Assembly: GCA_035556755.1 (NCBI GenBank)
Contig: DATMEP010000002.1
Coordinates: forward strand, 1 to 27,841
Direction of reading: 5' to 3'
Length of the DNA: 27,841 nt
Origin: VRUE01 sp035556755
Lineage (GTDB): Bacteria; Actinomycetota; Thermoleophilia; Solirubrobacterales; 70-9
Shown here one piece after another: positions 6,119 through 12,506 of the stretch. The position numbers were made by a program, and so were the translations under genes. How positions within the stretch are numbered: position 1 is the stretch's first letter; every line of letters begins with the position of its first letter. The notes below the pieces were generated by a model. It was given only the letters and a program-made list of their open reading frames with translations. It was not told the origin of the DNA and ran no database searches.

Positions 6119-7501
6119 ATGCGGGAGGTACGGATCAAGGACACCCTGACGGGCGACACCGTCGCGCTCGACCCCGGCGCCGAAGTCGGGATCTACGCCT
6201 GTGGGCCGACCGTCTACAGCCGCATCCACATCGGCAACGCCCGCCCCTTCGTCGTCTTCTCGTTGCTGGCCCGGTTCCTGGTGTCCGAGGGGTACAGGGC
6301 GAAGCTGGTGATCAACGTCACCGACATCAACGACAAGATCTACGACGCCGCGGGGAGGGCGGGCGAGCCCTCGGCCGCGTTCGCCGAGCAAATGACGCGG
6401 GCCTACCTCGGGGACACCGGCCGGCTCGGGCTTGGCCGGCCCGACGCCGAGCCGCTTGCGACCGAGGCGATCGAGGCGATTGTCGTGCTGATCGCCGACC
6501 TGATCGAGGCCGGGCACGCCTACGAGTCCGGTGGCGACGTCTACTTCCGGGTGCGGAGCTTCGATGGCTATGGCAAGCTCTCCAACCGCCGGACCGAGGA
6601 CATGGACCAGGGTGAGGAGGCGGGCTCGGCCTCGTTGAAGGAGGATCCGCTCGACTTCGCCCTGTGGAAGGCCCACAAGGAGGGCGAGGACACCTCTTGG
6701 AGCTCGCCCTGGGGCTCGGGCCGGCCCGGTTGGCACATCGAGTGCTCGGCGATGGCCGAGGCCGAGCTGGGCCCCTCGTTCGCGATCCACGGCGGCGGGT
6801 CGGACCTCGTCTTCCCTCACCACGAGAACGAGATAGCCCAGTCCGAGGGGGCCGGGCGGCCCTTTGCCCGTCTCTGGATGCACAACGGGATGATCGAGAG
6901 CGGCGCCGAGAAGATGTCGAAATCGGACGGCAACATCTTCCAGCTCTCCGAGGCCCTCGATCGCTACGGGCGCGAGGCCGTTGTCGACTACCTGGTCTCT
7001 GGGCATTACCGGCAGCCGCTGGCGTTTGGTCCAGAGCAGATGGAGCAGGCCGTGGCGCGGGTCGAGAGGCTTCGGAACTTCTTCCGTGAGCACCCCGTGG
7101 GGGGGGAGCCGGGGGAGGCCCCGTCGGAGCAACAGCGGGGAGGCTCCGCCGGGATCTCCCCCGGCTCCCGTCTCGACGCGTTCAAGGATGCGCTTGCAGA
7201 TGACTTCAACACGCCGCGGGCCATGGCCGAGGTCTTCGAGCTGGTTGGCGAAGCCAACCGGGAAGAGATTCCGGGAGCTCCGGCAGTGGTGCTGGAGATG
7301 CTGTCGCTCGTGGGGTTGGAGTCGCTCGCTGAGGTTGAGGAGGGGGCCAGTGACGAGGCGGAGAAGCTGCTTGCTGAGCGGGAGGAGGCGCGGGCGGCCA
7401 AGGACTTTGCCCGGGCCGATGAGATTCGCGACCGGCTGGCCGAGCTGGGGTGGGAGGTCAGGGACTCCTCTGACGGGGCCAAGCTCGTGCCCAAGACTTG
7501 A
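6119..7501 (+). CDS. cysS: Cysteinyl-tRNA synthetase with a palindromic insertion
   Basis: CysS charges tRNA-Cys with cysteine in the cytoplasm. Class-I signatures are clear: CGPTVYSRIHIGNARP holds zinc ligand C28 and the HIGH-type motif. WHIECSAMAEAELG and FPHHENEIAQSEG supply further zinc and active-site residues, and EKMSKSDGN is the KMSKS loop. The C-terminal helical domain (DDFNTPRAMAEVFEL, ARADEIRDRLAELGW) is complete, giving 460 aa. Residues of about 325-350 form a Gly/Pro/Ser-rich insertion encoded by an inverted repeat (7104-7169) between the catalytic and anticodon-stem domains. It starts at ATG 6119, with TAGCAT at 6105-6110 8 nt upstream. The stop overlaps or abuts rlmB. Confidence 0.95.
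   Translation: MREVRIKDTLTGDTVALDPGAEVGIYACGPTVYSRIHIGNARPFVVFSLLARFLVSEGYRAKLVINVTDINDKIYDAAGRAGEPSAAFAEQMTRAYLGDTGRLGLGRPDAEPLATEAIEAIVVLIADLIEAGHAYESGGDVYFRVRSFDGYGKLSNRRTEDMDQGEEAGSASLKEDPLDFALWKAHKEGEDTSWSSPWGSGRPGWHIECSAMAEAELGPSFAIHGGGSDLVFPHHENEIAQSEGAGRPFARLWMHNGMIESGAEKMSKSDGNIFQLSEALDRYGREAVVDYLVSGHYRQPLAFGPEQMEQAVARVERLRNFFREHPVGGEPGEAPSEQQRGGSAGISPGSRLDAFKDALADDFNTPRAMAEVFELVGEANREEIPGAPAVVLEMLSLVGLESLAEVEEGASDEAEKLLAEREEARAAKDFARADEIRDRLAELGWEVRDSSDGAKLVPKT
7104..7169. repeat. Inverted repeat forming an in-frame insertion in cysS
   Basis: The 14-bp sequence at 7104-7117 (GGGAGCCGGGGGAG) recurs as its exact reverse complement at 7156-7169. A second pair lies inside, CGGAGC (7125-7130) with GCTCCG (7143-7148), so a long nested hairpin can form. 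It encodes a low-complexity loop (about GGEPGEAPSEQQRGGSAG) at a domain boundary, where CysS proteins vary in length. Confidence 0.65.
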
Positions 7502-7503
7502 AC

Positions 7504-8160
7504 GTGGCCGGTGGCCAGATCATCTACGGGCGGCGGCCGGTCGAGGAGGCGGGGCGGGGGAGACGTGCGGTGCATCGCGTCTGGCGAGCGCCGGAGACGA
7601 CCTCGGAGGAGCTGGAGCGGCTCTGCGGGTCGCCGGACCACCAGGGCGTGGTCGCGGAGGTCGATCCCTACCCGTATGCCGATCCGAAGGCCCTGCTGAG
7701 GCGGGAGGGGGCGCTGCTGGTCGCGCTGGACCAGGTCCAGGACCCGCGCAACCTCGGTGCGGTCTGCCGCTCTGCCGAGTTCGCCGGTGCGGCCGGCGTC
7801 ATCGTGCCGGAGCGGCGCTCGGCCGTGGTGACCGCGGTCACCTGCAAGGCCTCGGCGGGGGCGGTCGAGCATCTCGAGGTAGCCCACGTTCGCAACCTCG
7901 CCGACTGGCTCGGCGAGGCGAAGGCGGCCGGCTTCTGGATCTGGGGTGCGGACGCCGAGGCGAAGCAGGCGCCGTGGGACGTCGACCTGGACGGCCCGAC
8001 CGTGCTCGTCCTCGGCGGGGAGGGAAAAGGGATCCGGCCCCGGGTCGCGTCGGCCTGCGACGGCCTTCTCGCCCTGCCGCGACAGGGCCGGGTCGAGTCG
8101 CTCAACGTCTCGGCCGCGGCCGCGGCGCTGCTCTTCGAGGCCGCCCGCCAGCGCGCCTGA
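7504..8160 (+). CDS. rlmB: 23S rRNA 2'-O-methyltransferase, RlmB/SpoU family
   Basis: This SpoU-class trefoil-knot methyltransferase is expected to 2'-O-methylate G2251 (E. coli numbering) of 23S rRNA using SAM. An N-terminal substrate-binding segment opens AGGQIIYGRRPVEEA. The three SpoU motifs follow: DPRNLGAVCRSAEFAGAAG, LVLGGEGKGIRP and LNVSAAAAALLFEAAR. GTG 7504 gives the usual N-terminus and 218 aa; TTG 7498, overlapping the cysS stop, is an alternative and adds two residues. The cysS-rlmB-sigH order matches the arrangement known from Bacillus and from some actinobacteria, which supports RlmB over a generic SpoU enzyme. Confidence 0.9.
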   Translation: MAGGQIIYGRRPVEEAGRGRRAVHRVWRAPETTSEELERLCGSPDHQGVVAEVDPYPYADPKALLRREGALLVALDQVQDPRNLGAVCRSAEFAGAAGVIVPERRSAVVTAVTCKASAGAVEHLEVAHVRNLADWLGEAKAAGFWIWGADAEAKQAPWDVDLDGPTVLVLGGEGKGIRPRVASACDGLLALPRQGRVESLNVSAAAAALLFEAARQRA

Positions 8161-8182
8161 ACGCGGATCGACGGTCTAGCAG

Positions 8183-8200
8183 CTGCAACGGCAGTTGCAG
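8183..8200 (+). terminator. Hairpin downstream of rlmB, possible weak terminator
   Basis: CTGCAAC (8183-8189) and GTTGCAG (8194-8200) form a perfect 7-bp stem around a GGCA tetraloop, 22 nt after the rlmB stop and just before the sigma-gene promoter. No U-run follows, so termination is uncertain. Confidence 0.35.
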
Positions 8201-8217
8201 AAATCTGTCGCCCGGGG

Positions 8218-8245
8218 TTGACAGAACTCCGCAGGGCGGTAAGAC
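8218..8245 (+). promoter_or_regulatory. Sigma-70-type promoter of the sigH gene
   Basis: A perfect -35 TTGACA (8218-8223) and a -10-like TAAGAC (8240-8245) are separated by 16 bp. Transcription would begin near 8252, giving a leader of about 105 nt before GTG 8359. The leader has a CTCAG/CTGAG stem, two GGCGCC repeats (8303-8308, 8323-8328) flanking an SD-like GGGGAGG (8312-8318), and then the real SD AAAGGAG at 8344-8350. This layout differs from the leaderless neighbours. Confidence 0.6.
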
Positions 8246-8358
8246 TGTCGCGCCATAAAGGGTGAACCTCAGCTTGAGTCTGAGTTTGCCTGTCCGAATA
8301 AGGGCGCCCCAGGGGAGGTAACGGCGCCACGACCCTTCGTCTCAAAGGAGAAGGATCT

Positions 8359-9066
8359 GTGGCTCTATCGTCGCCTACGCAGGAATTGCGGCTCCCTACG
8401 GGCCGGCTCAATGGCTCCAGTCAGGCCAGCTCTAACCCTCAACCTGAGCTTGATGACCATTATCTGGTCGCTCTCGCGAAGGAGGGGCGCACCGACGCCT
8501 ACGACACGATCGTCCGTCGCTACCGCGGCTTCGTCAGGCTCAAGGCTTCGTCCTACTTCCTGCTTGGCGGGGAGAGCGACGACCTGATCCAGGAAGGTCT
8601 GCTCGGTCTCTACAAGGCGGTCCGCGACTACCGCAGCGACCGCGAGTCGAGCTTCCGCAGCTTTGCCGAGCTCTGCATCACCCGCCAGATCATCACCGCG
8701 GTGAAGACCGCAACCCGCAACAAGCACACGCCGCTCAACCAGTACGTCTCGTTCAGCCAGACGCCGGCTGCGGCGGGCGACTCGGAAACGACCCTCGACG
8801 AGATCCTTCCCGGTCCGAGCGTTTCCGATCCGGTCAACCAGGTGATCGCCAGCGAGGAGCTGGAGAGTCTCGTCTCCTGTCTCTCGGGCTCCTCGGGCGT
8901 CCTTTCGGACCTCGAGAGCAGCGTCCTCTCCCTCTACCTCGACGGCCACTCCTACGAGGCAACGGCGGAACAGCTCGCGTGCGACACGAAGACGGTCGAC
9001 AACGCCCTGCAGCGCGTCAAGCGCAAGGTGGCCAATCACTTGACCTCCCGCGAGGTGCTCGCCTGA
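8359..9066 (+). CDS. sigH: RNA polymerase sigma factor, SigH-like
   Basis: This is a 235-aa sigma-70 family protein. Region 2 holds the core-binding motif DDLIQEGLLGLYKAVRDYR and the -10 recognition helices SFRSFAELCITRQIITAVK. A linker with TPLNQYVSF follows. Region 4 carries the helix-turn-helix SVLSLYLDGHSYEATAEQL...TKTVDNALQRVKRKV. This pattern and the position right after rlmB match Bacillus SigH (Spo0H), which drives transition-phase genes. In a non-sporulating actinobacterium its regulon is unknown, so the symbol marks homology, not function. An N-terminal extension of about 35 residues is low-complexity. Start is GTG 8359 with SD AAAGGAG 8 nt upstream. Confidence 0.85.
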   Translation: MALSSPTQELRLPTGRLNGSSQASSNPQPELDDHYLVALAKEGRTDAYDTIVRRYRGFVRLKASSYFLLGGESDDLIQEGLLGLYKAVRDYRSDRESSFRSFAELCITRQIITAVKTATRNKHTPLNQYVSFSQTPAAAGDSETTLDEILPGPSVSDPVNQVIASEELESLVSCLSGSSGVLSDLESSVLSLYLDGHSYEATAEQLACDTKTVDNALQRVKRKVANHLTSREVLA

Positions 9067-9070
9067 GCCG

Positions 9071-10057
9071 CTAGGGCAGGTCGGCGAGGACGTAGTCGAG
9101 CAGCTCGCGACCGTGGTCGGAGGCTACGGCGACGTCGTCGGGGGCGATGCGAGCGCGGTGCAGCGACTGCATGCGGAGGACGTCGCCGTCGGCGCGGTGG
9201 TTGGGGAAGATGCCTGCGTAGGAGACGCCGAGGCGCTCGAGGTGGTCGGCCAGCAAGGCGGTCGCGGGGTTCTCCAGCGGTAGATCGAGGTAGACGGCGT
9301 CGAGGTTGCGGCGGTGGAAGAGGTGCTGACGCTCAGCCGCGACGGCCTGCTCCAGGTCGGCCCCAGGGGTCCGGACGGTGATCAGGGCGAGGTTGTGGGA
9401 GGCGTCGATCTCGACGTGCAGCTCGCTGCGCGCGGCCGGCCTGCTACCGAGGGGCGGCTCCGCAAGCGTGCCTCGCAGCTGGCATAGCTCCAGGGTGCGG
9501 CGGACGATCTCGCGGTGGCGGGGCGGGGCATAGACCGCGCGCTCGTGGCCGTCGTTGAGCTTGGTGTAGAAGAGCGCCACCGACTGCCGCCGTGCTTGCC
9601 GCTCGTCCGCCGCGTCGTTGTCGACCGAGGCGGGGATCCAGCCGAGCAGGAAGCCCGTCTCGTGCGCTCCCAACTCGATGTTGGCGCGCTGGCTGTAGGG
9701 GTGGGCGGCGGTCGCCTCGCTGTACATCCCCGCCAGGCCCCGCGCCGCGGCCCACTCCATCAGGTGGCGCTTGGTGCGGGTGAACAGGTGCTGCCCGCGG
9801 GCCGCGGGCATCGTCACGGCCTGCCCGGAGTGCCCCACCGCGTCGCCCGCCGCGCCGAGGCTCATCCCCTCGTGGCAGAGCAGCTCTCCCGCGGCGGACT
9901 CGGCCACCCAGGAGACGTAGGTCCCGGCCGCGAGGCGGGCGGAGACCTCGGCCGGGTCGTAGACCCAGCGGACGTCATAGGTCTCCCCGTAGGCAGCCCG
10001 GATCGCCTCGCTCAGGCGGCTTCCCTCCTCCGGTTGCAGGTATCGGAACGTAACCAT
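9071..10057 (-). CDS. GNAT-like acetyltransferase with C-terminal second domain
   Basis: The N-terminal half (about residues 1-150 of 328) looks like a GNAT fold. It opens VTFRYLQPEEGSRLSEAIR, has a central strand region VSWVAESAAGELLCHEG, and then a cofactor-loop-like stretch with TRTKRHLMEWAAARGLAGM, where the acetyl-CoA pyrophosphate loop would be. The second half (ELHVEIDASHNLALITVRT onward, with LADHLERLGVSYAGIFPNH) looks like another degenerate GNAT-like alpha/beta domain. The substrate is unknown. ATG 10057 was chosen over TTG 10096, because the extra residues are not family-like and a TATAGA box lies at 10086-10091. Its stop is 4 nt from the convergent sigma gene. Confidence 0.55.
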   Translation of the reverse strand: MVTFRYLQPEEGSRLSEAIRAAYGETYDVRWVYDPAEVSARLAAGTYVSWVAESAAGELLCHEGMSLGAAGDAVGHSGQAVTMPAARGQHLFTRTKRHLMEWAAARGLAGMYSEATAAHPYSQRANIELGAHETGFLLGWIPASVDNDAADERQARRQSVALFYTKLNDGHERAVYAPPRHREIVRRTLELCQLRGTLAEPPLGSRPAARSELHVEIDASHNLALITVRTPGADLEQAVAAERQHLFHRRNLDAVYLDLPLENPATALLADHLERLGVSYAGIFPNHRADGDVLRMQSLHRARIAPDDVAVASDHGRELLDYVLADLP

Positions 10058-10085
10058 GCTGGTTCCCCGATCGTCGGTATCGCCC

Positions 10086-10093
10086 TCTATATT
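10086..10093. promoter_or_regulatory. Overlapping divergent -10 boxes, tRNA-Thr and GNAT gene
   Basis: On the plus strand TATATT (10088-10093) ends 9 nt before the tRNA. On the minus strand the same bases read TATAGA (10091-10086), about 28 nt before the ATG at 10057. A single AT-rich patch can thus serve both directions. No good -35 is visible on either side. Confidence 0.45.
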
Positions 10094-10102
10094 CAAAGCA
10101 GC

Positions 10103-10175
10103 GCCCGCCTAGCTCAATCGGCAGAGCACCTGATTTGTAACCAGGAGGTTTCCGGTTCGATTCCGGAGGCGGGCT
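10103..10175 (+). tRNA. tRNA-Thr (anticodon UGU)
   Basis: A full 73-nt cloverleaf is present. Acceptor GCCCGCC pairs with GGCGGGC; the D-arm is GCTC/GAGC, the anticodon loop TTTGTAA gives UGU (codon ACA), the variable loop is 5 nt, and the T-arm is TCCGG/CCGGA with TTCGATT. The discriminator is U and CCA is not encoded. One A31-C39 mismatch closes the anticodon stem. It ends 3 nt before the stop of the convergent SHOCT gene. Confidence 0.95.
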
Positions 10176-10178
10176 CTG

Positions 10179-11561
10179 TCACGAATCGGTGGTGCTGGTG
10201 CCGCCGCCGAGCAGGCGCGCCTTCTCGGCGGCCAGCTCGTCGTCGGTGAGGACGCCCTTCTCGTGCAGCTCGGCAAGGCGTTCGAGGCGGCGCAGGCGGA
10301 TCTCCTCCTCGTCGCCGGAGGGCTCGCTGCCGCGGTCGCCCCCGGGCATGCGCATCTCCGGCAGGCGCAGTTTCGAGGCGCGCTCGCCGATGTTGGCGCC
10401 TTTCACCGCGCCCGCGACCCGGTCCCTGGCGCCGCCGAAGACGTCGCCGAACTGGAGATCGGGGTTCTCCTCCTCCGATTGCTTGCGCAGCTCGTGGATG
10501 CCGAAGGCGGCGAGGCCGGCGATCACGAGCGTGGTGAGGAAGGAGCGCAGGTTCTGGGTCGGCGCCGAGAGGAAGTAGAGGCCGACGACGACCGCCAGCC
10601 CCGCGTAGACCCAGGCGGCGTAATCGCGCAGGACCGGCGCCATCACCCTGCGGCTGGCCTGAGCCGAGCCGCTCGGCGACGCCAGCCAGCCGGCGACGCC
10701 GAAGAGGACGCCGACGACGATCACGGTCGTCGCGATGCTGACCATCAGCGAGGTCGAGATCGACCATGCCGCTTCCGCGGCCGGCTTGACGCTCTCGTCG
10801 ACGACCAGCTGGTCGACGACGATCCCGCCGGCGATCTGGCGGGCGACGATCACGGCGAAGCCGGCGGCGATCAGGCCAATGCCGCAGAAGAGCACGGTCA
10901 CCCAGCGCCCGCCCCGGGTCAGGTAGATCGCCAGGCCGAAGCAGAGGAAGGTGAGCAGAGAAAGGACGATCGCCAGCCCTTTGATCGCGACCGCGATGTC
11001 CTGCGCCGTCTTCAGCTCGTCTGAGCGCAGGATCGTCACCTGGCCCGCATCCGGGGGTAGTTTCTCGGCGAGCTGCGCTCCGATCCCGACTTGGTCGGCG
11101 AGGTTGGTGACCAGGCTGCCGAGGTTGAGGGTGACGTTCCCTTCTTCGGTTTCGACCGCCTCTTTCTTGTTTTCGAGGACGGCCAGCAGCTGTTCGTGTG
11201 CGGCCCGGTTGGCGTCCTCCCAGAGGTCCTGGGCGGTCGTCGTCTTCAGCGCCTCCTCGGCGCCGCTTCCGGCCACCTGCCGCAGCCCGCCCGAGACCGG
11301 CCCCGCCAGGTCCTTGGTCTCGCCCGGCAGGATCCTGCTCAGTTCGTCTTCGACGTCGACGTTCGCGTAGAGCTGGTCGACCAGGTAGTCGCCGACCGCG
11401 GCGCGGATCGTCTGGTTCTGGATCAGGCGGTCGCTGGTCTCGACCCAGTCGTCGGTGTTGAGCGCCTGGCGCTCGGTCCAGATCGCGAAGACGCTGAGGA
11501 AGGCGAGCACCGAGCCGATCACCACCAGGGCTTTGACGGTGCGTCGTCTTCCGCGGCTCAT
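10179..11561 (-). CDS. Integral membrane protein with C-terminal SHOCT domain
   Basis: This 460-aa protein has one N-terminal helix (ALVVIGSVLAFLSVFAIW). An extracellular-type domain of about 160 residues follows, with helices and few hydrophobics (DDWVETSDRLIQNQTIRAAVG onward). A cluster of about five further helices lies between residues ~195 and ~365. The cytoplasmic tail is charged and ends in a SHOCT motif (RRLERLAELHEKGVLTDDEL...KARLL), a short oligomerisation element found at the C-termini of many membrane proteins. Function is unknown. ATG 11561 is preceded by TAGCAT 9 nt upstream on the minus strand. The divergent dioxygenase starts only 27 bp away. Confidence 0.75.
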   Translation of the reverse strand: MSRGRRRTVKALVVIGSVLAFLSVFAIWTERQALNTDDWVETSDRLIQNQTIRAAVGDYLVDQLYANVDVEDELSRILPGETKDLAGPVSGGLRQVAGSGAEEALKTTTAQDLWEDANRAAHEQLLAVLENKKEAVETEEGNVTLNLGSLVTNLADQVGIGAQLAEKLPPDAGQVTILRSDELKTAQDIAVAIKGLAIVLSLLTFLCFGLAIYLTRGGRWVTVLFCGIGLIAAGFAVIVARQIAGGIVVDQLVVDESVKPAAEAAWSISTSLMVSIATTVIVVGVLFGVAGWLASPSGSAQASRRVMAPVLRDYAAWVYAGLAVVVGLYFLSAPTQNLRSFLTTLVIAGLAAFGIHELRKQSEEENPDLQFGDVFGGARDRVAGAVKGANIGERASKLRLPEMRMPGGDRGSEPSGDEEEIRLRRLERLAELHEKGVLTDDELAAEKARLLGGGTSTTDS

Positions 11562-11570
11562 CGAGATGGG

Positions 11571-11580
11571 ATGCTATACG
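11571..11580. promoter_or_regulatory. Back-to-back overlapping -10 boxes in a 27-bp divergent gap
   Basis: The decamer ATGCTATACG reads TATACG on plus (11575-11580, 8 nt before GTG 11589) and TAGCAT on minus (11576-11571, 9 nt before ATG 11561). Both genes would be leaderless and the two RNA polymerase sites would exclude each other. Confidence 0.5.
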
Positions 11581-11588
11581 TGAGTACG

Positions 11589-12506
11589 GTGAAGCTGGAG
11601 GGCATCCACCACATCACGGCGATAACCGCCGACGCGCAGAAGAACGTCGACTTCTACGCCGGGGTGCTGGGCCTTCGCCTGGTCAAGAAAACGGTCAACC
11701 AGGACAACCCGACCGTCTACCACCTCTTCTTCGCCGACGAGAAGGGGAGCGCGGGCTCCGATCTCACCTTTTTCGAGTTCCCCGGCGTGCCCGCGGGCCG
11801 GGCGGGGGGCGGCGACGTCCACCGGATCGTCTGGCGCGTCGGTTCGTTCCAGTCACTCGACTTCTGGGCGGATCGCCTGGCGGCGGCCGGCGTCGAGTCG
11901 GAGCGAGCGGGCGACGCGCTCAGGTTCGCCGACCCCGAGGGCCTCGAGCACGAGCTGCTGGTCGCCAAAGTCGACGACGACCCGCTGATCGCCGATCACC
12001 CGGAGATTCCGGCCGAGCTGGCGCTGCAGGGCTTTCACGCCGTCTGCGCCTACAGCGGTGCCCCGGACGCGAGCCGGGCTTTGCTCGAGGCACTCGAGTT
12101 CGAGCCCGTCGACGCCGGCTGGGAGGCGCGCGGCGAGCAGCGCGGCGGTTTCTACTTCTATGACGATCCTCCTGTGGAGCGATCCCTGCAGGGAGCCGGC
12201 AGCGTCCATCACGTCGCCTGGGCGTCGACGCCGGATGAGCACGAGCAGTGGCGGCAGAGGGCGATCTCGGCGGGGGCCCAGCCGACGCCCGTGATCGACC
12301 GCTTCTACTTCCGCTCGATCTACTTCCGCGAGCCCAGCGGCGTCCTCTTCGAGGTCGCCACCCTGGGACCGGGCTTCACCGTGGACGAGCCCCTGGAGCA
12401 TCTCGGCGAGAAGCTCTCACTCCCACCTGATTACGAGCACCTGCGCGCCGAGGTCGAGCCGCAGCTGCGACCCGTGGTCAATCCGCGCGTCGCCCGGACC
12501 GGGTGA
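11589..12506 (+). CDS. VOC-family ring-cleaving dioxygenase (hydroquinone-type)
   Basis: This 305-aa protein has two vicinal-oxygen-chelate halves. The first starts KLEGIHHITAITADAQKNVDFYAGVLGLRLVKKTVNQD and includes GLEHELLV. The second contains SVHHVAWAS and ends with GVLFEVATLGPGF, giving a His-His-Glu facial triad. The opening is characteristic of the MhqO/PnpC-like glyoxalase-fold dioxygenases that cleave hydroquinones or catechols. GTG 11589 was chosen because the family begins M-K-L-E-G and TATACG lies 8 nt upstream; ATG 11571 and GTG 11580 are alternatives in the same frame. Its stop overlaps the next gene by GTGA, and that partner, a maleylacetate-reductase-like enzyme, supports an aromatic-degradation role. 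Confidence 0.8.
   Translation: MKLEGIHHITAITADAQKNVDFYAGVLGLRLVKKTVNQDNPTVYHLFFADEKGSAGSDLTFFEFPGVPAGRAGGGDVHRIVWRVGSFQSLDFWADRLAAAGVESERAGDALRFADPEGLEHELLVAKVDDDPLIADHPEIPAELALQGFHAVCAYSGAPDASRALLEALEFEPVDAGWEARGEQRGGFYFYDDPPVERSLQGAGSVHHVAWASTPDEHEQWRQRAISAGAQPTPVIDRFYFRSIYFREPSGVLFEVATLGPGFTVDEPLEHLGEKLSLPPDYEHLRAEVEPQLRPVVNPRVARTG

Noticed and set aside
4450..6159. A 569-aa minus-strand frame opposite the acyl-CoA ligase and coiled-coil genes
   Set aside because: Leu/Gly/Arg-rich low-complexity translation of the opposite strand; both plus-strand genes have clear motifs or heptads.
10103..10175. tRNA-Thr as an attachment site for a genomic island
   Set aside because: No integrase, no repeat of the tRNA 3' end and no change in base composition were seen nearby.
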